Shown here: positions 60,181 to 64,000 of the stretch, in pieces
Position numbering within the stretch: the first letter of the stretch is position 1
Layout of the letters: the number at the start of each line of letters is the position of its first letter
Assembly: GCA_963763855.1 (NCBI GenBank)
Contig: CAVXPU010000008.1
Span: 62,001-126,000 of the forward strand
Reading direction: 5' to 3'
From: JAIBCC01 sp963763855
GTDB lineage: Bacteria; Acidobacteriota; Blastocatellia; Pyrinomonadales; Pyrinomonadaceae
Length of the DNA: 64,000 bases
Position numbers and translations under genes: made by a program
Notes under the pieces: generated by a model
Seen by the model: the letters and a program-made list of their open reading frames with translations, nothing else
The model's database searches: none
What the model was told of the DNA's origin: nothing

Positions 60181-62094
60181 ATGGGAGAGCAGAAAGTTTC
60201 AGTTCAAATCGATGAGCATCAATTCAGACTTTTTACGAAAGCGATTTTGAATGATCTGCAAGCTCTGGAAAAGATGATTGAGGGCGGAATTTTGGAGGAA
60301 AATGTTCTGCGAATCGGTGCAGAGCAAGAAATGTTTTTAGTCGATTCCTCAATGCATCCCGCATCGATAGCTTTGCAAGTAATTGAGAAAGCTCAAGATA
60401 GCAGATTAACTCCGGAGATCGGACAGTTTAATTTGGAGGCGAATTTAACACCGCTTGAACTGAGTGGAAATTGCCTCAGCAACCTCGAAAAAGAGACTTT
60501 GGAGATTATTGAAATTACTAGAAAAACCGCGAATCTTATGAATTCCGATGTTGTTTTGGCGGGAATTTTACCTACCATTCAACATTCCGATCTAACGATG
60601 GAAAATCTCACCCCACTACCGCGGTATCACGAGCTTAATCGCATTTTGACCGAACTTCACGGCAGTGATCGACACGTCAGAATCAAAGGGTTGGACGAAT
60701 TGCTTCTAACGCTTCCGGATGCTTTGAGCGAGACGTGTAACACCAGTTTTCAGTTGCACTTACAAGTTAATCCAAAGGATTTGGTCAATGCGTATAATTG
60801 GTCGCAGGCAGTTGCGGCACCGGTTTTGGCAAGTGCTGTTAATTCACCGATGTTATTCGGTCGCAGATTATGGCATGAAACGCGTTTGGCACTTTTCCAG
60901 CAGTCAACCGATACCCGCTCTGTCGTTCATCAGGCACGAAATCAAACTCCACGGGTAACATTTGGTCGCGATTGGGTGAGGGGATCAATTTTGGAGATTT
61001 TTCACGAAGACGTAGCTCGATATCGAATCATTTTTACACGAGAAGTGGAAGAAAATTCGCTTGAAACTTTGGAAGCGGGGCAGATTCCAAAACTCTCTTC
61101 GTGGCGAATGCACAATGGAACAATATGGCGTTGGAATCGGGCGTGTTATGGCGTTATAAATGGTAAACCAAGTTTGCGAATCGAAGTTAGATATTTACCG
61201 GCTGGTCCAAGCGTTGCGGATGAAATAGCTAACTCAGCGTTGTTTTTGGGTTTAATGATGTCGCTGCCGAAGGAATTTGGTGAGGTGAGTCAAAGAATGG
61301 AGTTTGATGATGCACGCAACAATTTCTTTAATGCTGCCCGCTATGGCTTGAAATCCCAAATGACGTGGCTCGATGGCGAAAATTATGCTACCTCGCAACT
61401 TATTTTGGAAGAATTATTGCCGCGTGCGAGGCACGGGTTGCGAAGCGTTGGAATTGACTCCGCGGATATCGAGCGTTATCTCGGCATAATTGAAGAGAGA
61501 GTTTTATCTGGGAAAACCGGTTCGCAATGGGTACTTGATTCATGGGCAAAAATGAATCCCGCCGCGAAAGCAAATGTCAGAACCCGGGCTTTAACTGCTC
61601 AGATGAAAAAGAATCAAGAGACAAACAAGCCAATTCACACATGGGAATTAGCTGAAGTTTTGGATAAAACGGATTGGGTTGATAATTATCGAACCGTTGA
61701 GCAATTTATGACCAAAGATCTTTTCACGGTTAGAGCTGAGGATGTGATTGATTTGGCAGCCAATTTGATGCATTGGAAACATATTCGACACGTTCCGGTG
61801 GAAGACAACAGCGGTAATCTCGTCGGCATTATTTCTTACCGTGACTTACTCGAACTCGTTGCATCTGAAAGGGTTAGATCGAACAAAGAGATCATTGTCA
61901 AAGAGATCATGAAGACTGATCTGGTCACGATCTCACCACAAATGCCGACTCTGGAAGCCCTAAATATAATGCGTGAAAAGAAAATTGGGTGCTTGCCTGT
62001 AGTTAAAGGAAAGCAGCTAATTGGACTTATTACCGCCCATGATTTTCTAACTGTTTCTACCAAACTTTTAGAGGAAAGATTGAAAGAAATTTAG
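60181..62094 (+). CDS. Glutamate-cysteine ligase-like (GCS2) fused to CBS pair
   Basis: The 637-residue protein has a GCS2 domain (about 20-450): NVLRIGAEQEMFLVDSSMHP, TPEIGQFNLEANLTPLELSG, TSFQLHLQVNPKDLVNAYNW and PSLRIEVRYLPAGPSVADEI. The C-terminus carries two CBS motifs: FMTKDLFTVRAEDVIDLAAN and IMKTDLVTISPQMPTLEALN, ending with LIGLITAHDFL. CBS pairs bind adenosine nucleotides, so the ligase may be energy-regulated. The substrate could be glutamate-cysteine or another amino acid pair. Confidence 0.85.
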   Translation: MGEQKVSVQIDEHQFRLFTKAILNDLQALEKMIEGGILEENVLRIGAEQEMFLVDSSMHPASIALQVIEKAQDSRLTPEIGQFNLEANLTPLELSGNCLSNLEKETLEIIEITRKTANLMNSDVVLAGILPTIQHSDLTMENLTPLPRYHELNRILTELHGSDRHVRIKGLDELLLTLPDALSETCNTSFQLHLQVNPKDLVNAYNWSQAVAAPVLASAVNSPMLFGRRLWHETRLALFQQSTDTRSVVHQARNQTPRVTFGRDWVRGSILEIFHEDVARYRIIFTREVEENSLETLEAGQIPKLSSWRMHNGTIWRWNRACYGVINGKPSLRIEVRYLPAGPSVADEIANSALFLGLMMSLPKEFGEVSQRMEFDDARNNFFNAARYGLKSQMTWLDGENYATSQLILEELLPRARHGLRSVGIDSADIERYLGIIEERVLSGKTGSQWVLDSWAKMNPAAKANVRTRALTAQMKKNQETNKPIHTWELAEVLDKTDWVDNYRTVEQFMTKDLFTVRAEDVIDLAANLMHWKHIRHVPVEDNSGNLVGIISYRDLLELVASERVRSNKEIIVKEIMKTDLVTISPQMPTLEALNIMREKKIGCLPVVKGKQLIGLITAHDFLTVSTKLLEERLKEI

Positions 62095-62116
62095 TCTATG
62101 ACCTGAATAAACGTAA

Positions 62117-62146
62117 AAAAGACGAGCCTCGTGAGACTCGTCTTTT
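62117..62146. terminator. Bidirectional rho-independent terminator
   Basis: AAAAGACGAG (62117-62126) and CTCGTCTTTT (62137-62146) form a perfect 10-bp stem with a 10-base loop and A/T runs at both ends. It lies between the convergent GCS2-CBS and TonB-receptor genes, so it can stop both. Confidence 0.9.
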
Positions 62147-62165
62147 GCTATGTAAGGATTGCGAT

Positions 62166-64000
62166 TTAGAACTTAAATTTTGCTCTAAATTGCCCTACCC
62201 TTGGTCCGCCAATAGTGGTTGTTAATTTTCCAAAATCTAAAGTATCCTGCAAATCACTGGTTGGATTGGCAAAATTAACACTATCGAAAACATTGAATAA
62301 ATCAAAGCCTAATTCAAAACTCATTCTTTCATTAATGCGTGTAGTTTTAACAAAACTAACATCAAATCGTTTTGAATCAGGTCCTCTAAAAGTATTTCGA
62401 CCTAAATTACCAAATCCGCCAAGTGCTGATCGTAAACAACTTGTGTCGAAAGACGTTAAATTCGAAGTGCTGTATTCGCCAACAACTTGGTCTGCCGAGC
62501 AAACTATATTCGGACGACCAAAGCCTGGACGAAACAGACCGCCTGAGCCGCGAACCAAGTTGGTTAATTGTGAACCAGTGGCAACTTCGGGTTCGGCAGC
62601 AAAGATTGTAAATGGCGTTCCTGATTGAGTTTGAAAGAATCCTGAAACTGACCAACCGTTTAGAAAACGGCTGTTTGAGCCGCCTGTTGGAATTTCCCAC
62701 AAGAAACTTGTGCTAAAACGGTGAGTGCGGTCAAAATCTGAAAGTCCTTTATTATTGGCAGTATTGTTGGCATCGCCTTGAGCAATAAAACCCGTATTTG
62801 GCACATCAGGTTTTCCGCCTCCGGCAGTGCTGCCCGGATCGCTCGACATAATATCAATTGATTTTGAGAAAGTATAAGCTGCACTAAACTGCAAACCTTT
62901 TGACATTCTCTTAGTCAAACTGAATTGTCCGCCGTGATAATCAGAATAAGCGTTTGACCTTAAAAGTATAGCTTCGGGAACATTGAATCCAAGAATCGGC
63001 ACACGAGCCTCAAAACCAATGATAGTTTGATTTGTGCTGGATAAATTCAAGTCAACTAAACCTGTTGTTGTATTCAAAAATCCAAATGCCCGTCCAAGCC
63101 CTCGTTCACGAGCAGACGCACCCGCGTTTAATGCTCCATTTGGTGAGCCTGCGGTAACGTAAGCAGCATTAAACCTTTCAAATATATGGTCAGGCGTATT
63201 TGTATCATTTAAATCGTAGCCTTGATTCAAAGCAGTTGCCTGAAGCAGATTTCGTCCGGCAGTGCCGACATATCTGGCTTCAAACAATAAATCTTTGACT
63301 ACTTCATACTGCATGCCAACATTCCATTGATGAACAAAAGGTGTTTGCACATCACGGTCAATTGCCCGAAATTCAAAGGTTTCAGCCACGTTTCCGAAGA
63401 TACCTGCGGCAAATGGAACTCCGCGGGCGTCAGATGTAACGGGAGTATTGTCGCGGATTTGATAGCTTCCCGTTGCTCCTGAACTGCGAACAATTCTAAA
63501 CGGAAGCCACGCACTTAATGGAATCGTTGTCGGTGTATTTGAAAATGCAGTCGCAATCGGTACATTTCCGCTCGGAACGGTAATTTCAACTTCTCTCAGG
63601 AATGGATAATTTGAGAAAACCGTATTGATAAACGCGGCTGACGGGCGATCATAAAATAATCCGTAACCACCGCGAAAAACTAATTTGTCATTGACTGCGT
63701 AGGCTAAACCAACTCGCGGAGCAAAATTATTTTTATCTTGTCCGTTAAGTGTATGTTTATTATCTACAACATTTGTCGCTGTAATTGCTCCGTCAACAAC
63801 GGCATTTCCGGTCAGATTAACATTATTTGGAACGATAAATCCGCGAGTTGGATTATCACAATTTACGGTCGAACCGCCTGTTCGGGTAAAACAAGGCAAG
63901 AAAGAAGCTAAGTCAAAATTACCGATGCGTCCGTCTTTTTCGGTTGGATTCATAAATAATTCGTATCGCAGCCCAAAATTCAACGTCATTTTTCGATTTA
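62166..64000 (-). CDS. Oar-like TonB-dependent receptor, C-terminal part (5' end outside window)
   Basis: The frame runs to the window edge; the ATG at 63989 is internal (preceding codons read NRK). Over 610 residues of outer-membrane beta-barrel are visible, with LTLNFGLRYELF, KNNFAPRVGLAYAVNDKLVF, RGGYGLFYDRP, DFDRTHRFSTSFLWEIP, GWSVSGFFQTQSGTPF, FELGFDLFNVFDSVNF and the terminal aromatic RAKFKF. This is the acidobacterial/myxobacterial Oar-type barrel. The carboxypeptidase-like N-terminal domain and plug lie upstream. The ligand is probably a peptide or oligosaccharide. Confidence 0.85.
   Translation of the reverse strand, partial: NRKMTLNFGLRYELFMNPTEKDGRIGNFDLASFLPCFTRTGGSTVNCDNPTRGFIVPNNVNLTGNAVVDGAITATNVVDNKHTLNGQDKNNFAPRVGLAYAVNDKLVFRGGYGLFYDRPSAAFINTVFSNYPFLREVEITVPSGNVPIATAFSNTPTTIPLSAWLPFRIVRSSGATGSYQIRDNTPVTSDARGVPFAAGIFGNVAETFEFRAIDRDVQTPFVHQWNVGMQYEVVKDLLFEARYVGTAGRNLLQATALNQGYDLNDTNTPDHIFERFNAAYVTAGSPNGALNAGASARERGLGRAFGFLNTTTGLVDLNLSSTNQTIIGFEARVPILGFNVPEAILLRSNAYSDYHGGQFSLTKRMSKGLQFSAAYTFSKSIDIMSSDPGSTAGGGKPDVPNTGFIAQGDANNTANNKGLSDFDRTHRFSTSFLWEIPTGGSNSRFLNGWSVSGFFQTQSGTPFTIFAAEPEVATGSQLTNLVRGSGGLFRPGFGRPNIVCSADQVVGEYSTSNLTSFDTSCLRSALGGFGNLGRNTFRGPDSKRFDVSFVKTTRINERMSFELGFDLFNVFDSVNFANPTSDLQDTLDFGKLTTTIGGPRVGQFRAKFKF

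Noticed and set aside
1..64000. tRNA genes, rRNA genes, CRISPR arrays, replication origin
   Set aside because: No cloverleaf-type sequence, rRNA-like segment, regularly spaced identical repeats or DnaA-box cluster was noticed by eye; a covariance search was not possible.

Overview
The window looks like a chromosomal segment of a low-GC (about 40% by eye) member of the Acidobacteriota, probably near the Blastocatellia/Pyrinomonadaceae. This is inferred from gene content: an Oar-like TonB-dependent receptor, tandem DUF3857/transglutaminase proteins, Uma2 and DUF695 proteins, many small SRPBCC/VOC/DinB proteins, and REP-like palindromes. No 16S or tRNA gene is present to confirm it.

Layout. (1) 1-9.8 kb is mostly ordinary chromosome: two DUF3857 proteins, a MerA/Lpd-like flavoenzyme, secreted proteins, crcB and purK, plus an IS1595-type transposase scrap. 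(2) About 9.8-33.1 kb is a run of accessory genes, nearly all on the minus strand, ending at thiC. Between the genes lie up to eleven partial, diverged copies of the last 50-90 bp of thiC, all in thiC orientation. The arrangement reads as thiC - [gene(s) - thiC tail] - [gene(s) - thiC tail], like a cassette array or an island built by repeated insertion at the thiC 3' end. Cargo includes a HEPN-like protein, an esterase, a three-gene DNA methyltransferase / dual-GHKL ATPase / receiver module, a TIM-barrel protein, methyltransferases, GNAT remnants, a PIN toxin-antitoxin pair, a PL17-like lyase, a Doc toxin-antitoxin pair, regulators, small stress-type enzymes, a P-loop kinase and a nucleotidyltransferase. 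(3) 33.1-35.5 kb is thiC under a TPP riboswitch, with a second TPP-riboswitch-like leader upstream in front of a 56-residue membrane protein. (4) 35.5-37.8 kb is a PARIS-like pair (ariA/ariB). (5) 38-47 kb holds a broken macro-domain gene, Uma2, a Tat-exported MsrB, a multiply frameshifted lysine-rich gene, YwbE, FKBP, a hydrolase, a GH5-type mannanase and a frameshifted ABC-F gene. (6) 48-59.6 kb is a second minus-strand accessory run: ankyrin proteins, DUF695, a Septu-like ATPase/HNH pair with RhuM, DinB and DUF1801 proteins, GNAT, TfoX-N and Bro-N. It includes a membrane-anchored peroxiredoxin whose catalytic cysteine codon is an in-frame TGA followed by a SECIS-like hairpin, so probably a selenoprotein. 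(7) 59.6-64 kb has a MITE-like element abutting a truncated xthA, a GCS2-CBS fusion and the C-terminal part of an Oar-like receptor.

How the parts fit. Three defence-type modules (methyltransferase/ATPase/receiver, PARIS, Septu-like) and at least two toxin-antitoxin pairs lie within 30 kb, and two of the defence modules flank thiC. The gene order suggests thiC is an insertion hot spot. No integrase is visible, so the mechanism is open.

Caution. At least six genes carry single-base frameshifts, several next to homopolymers. Some may be assembly errors rather than pseudogenes.
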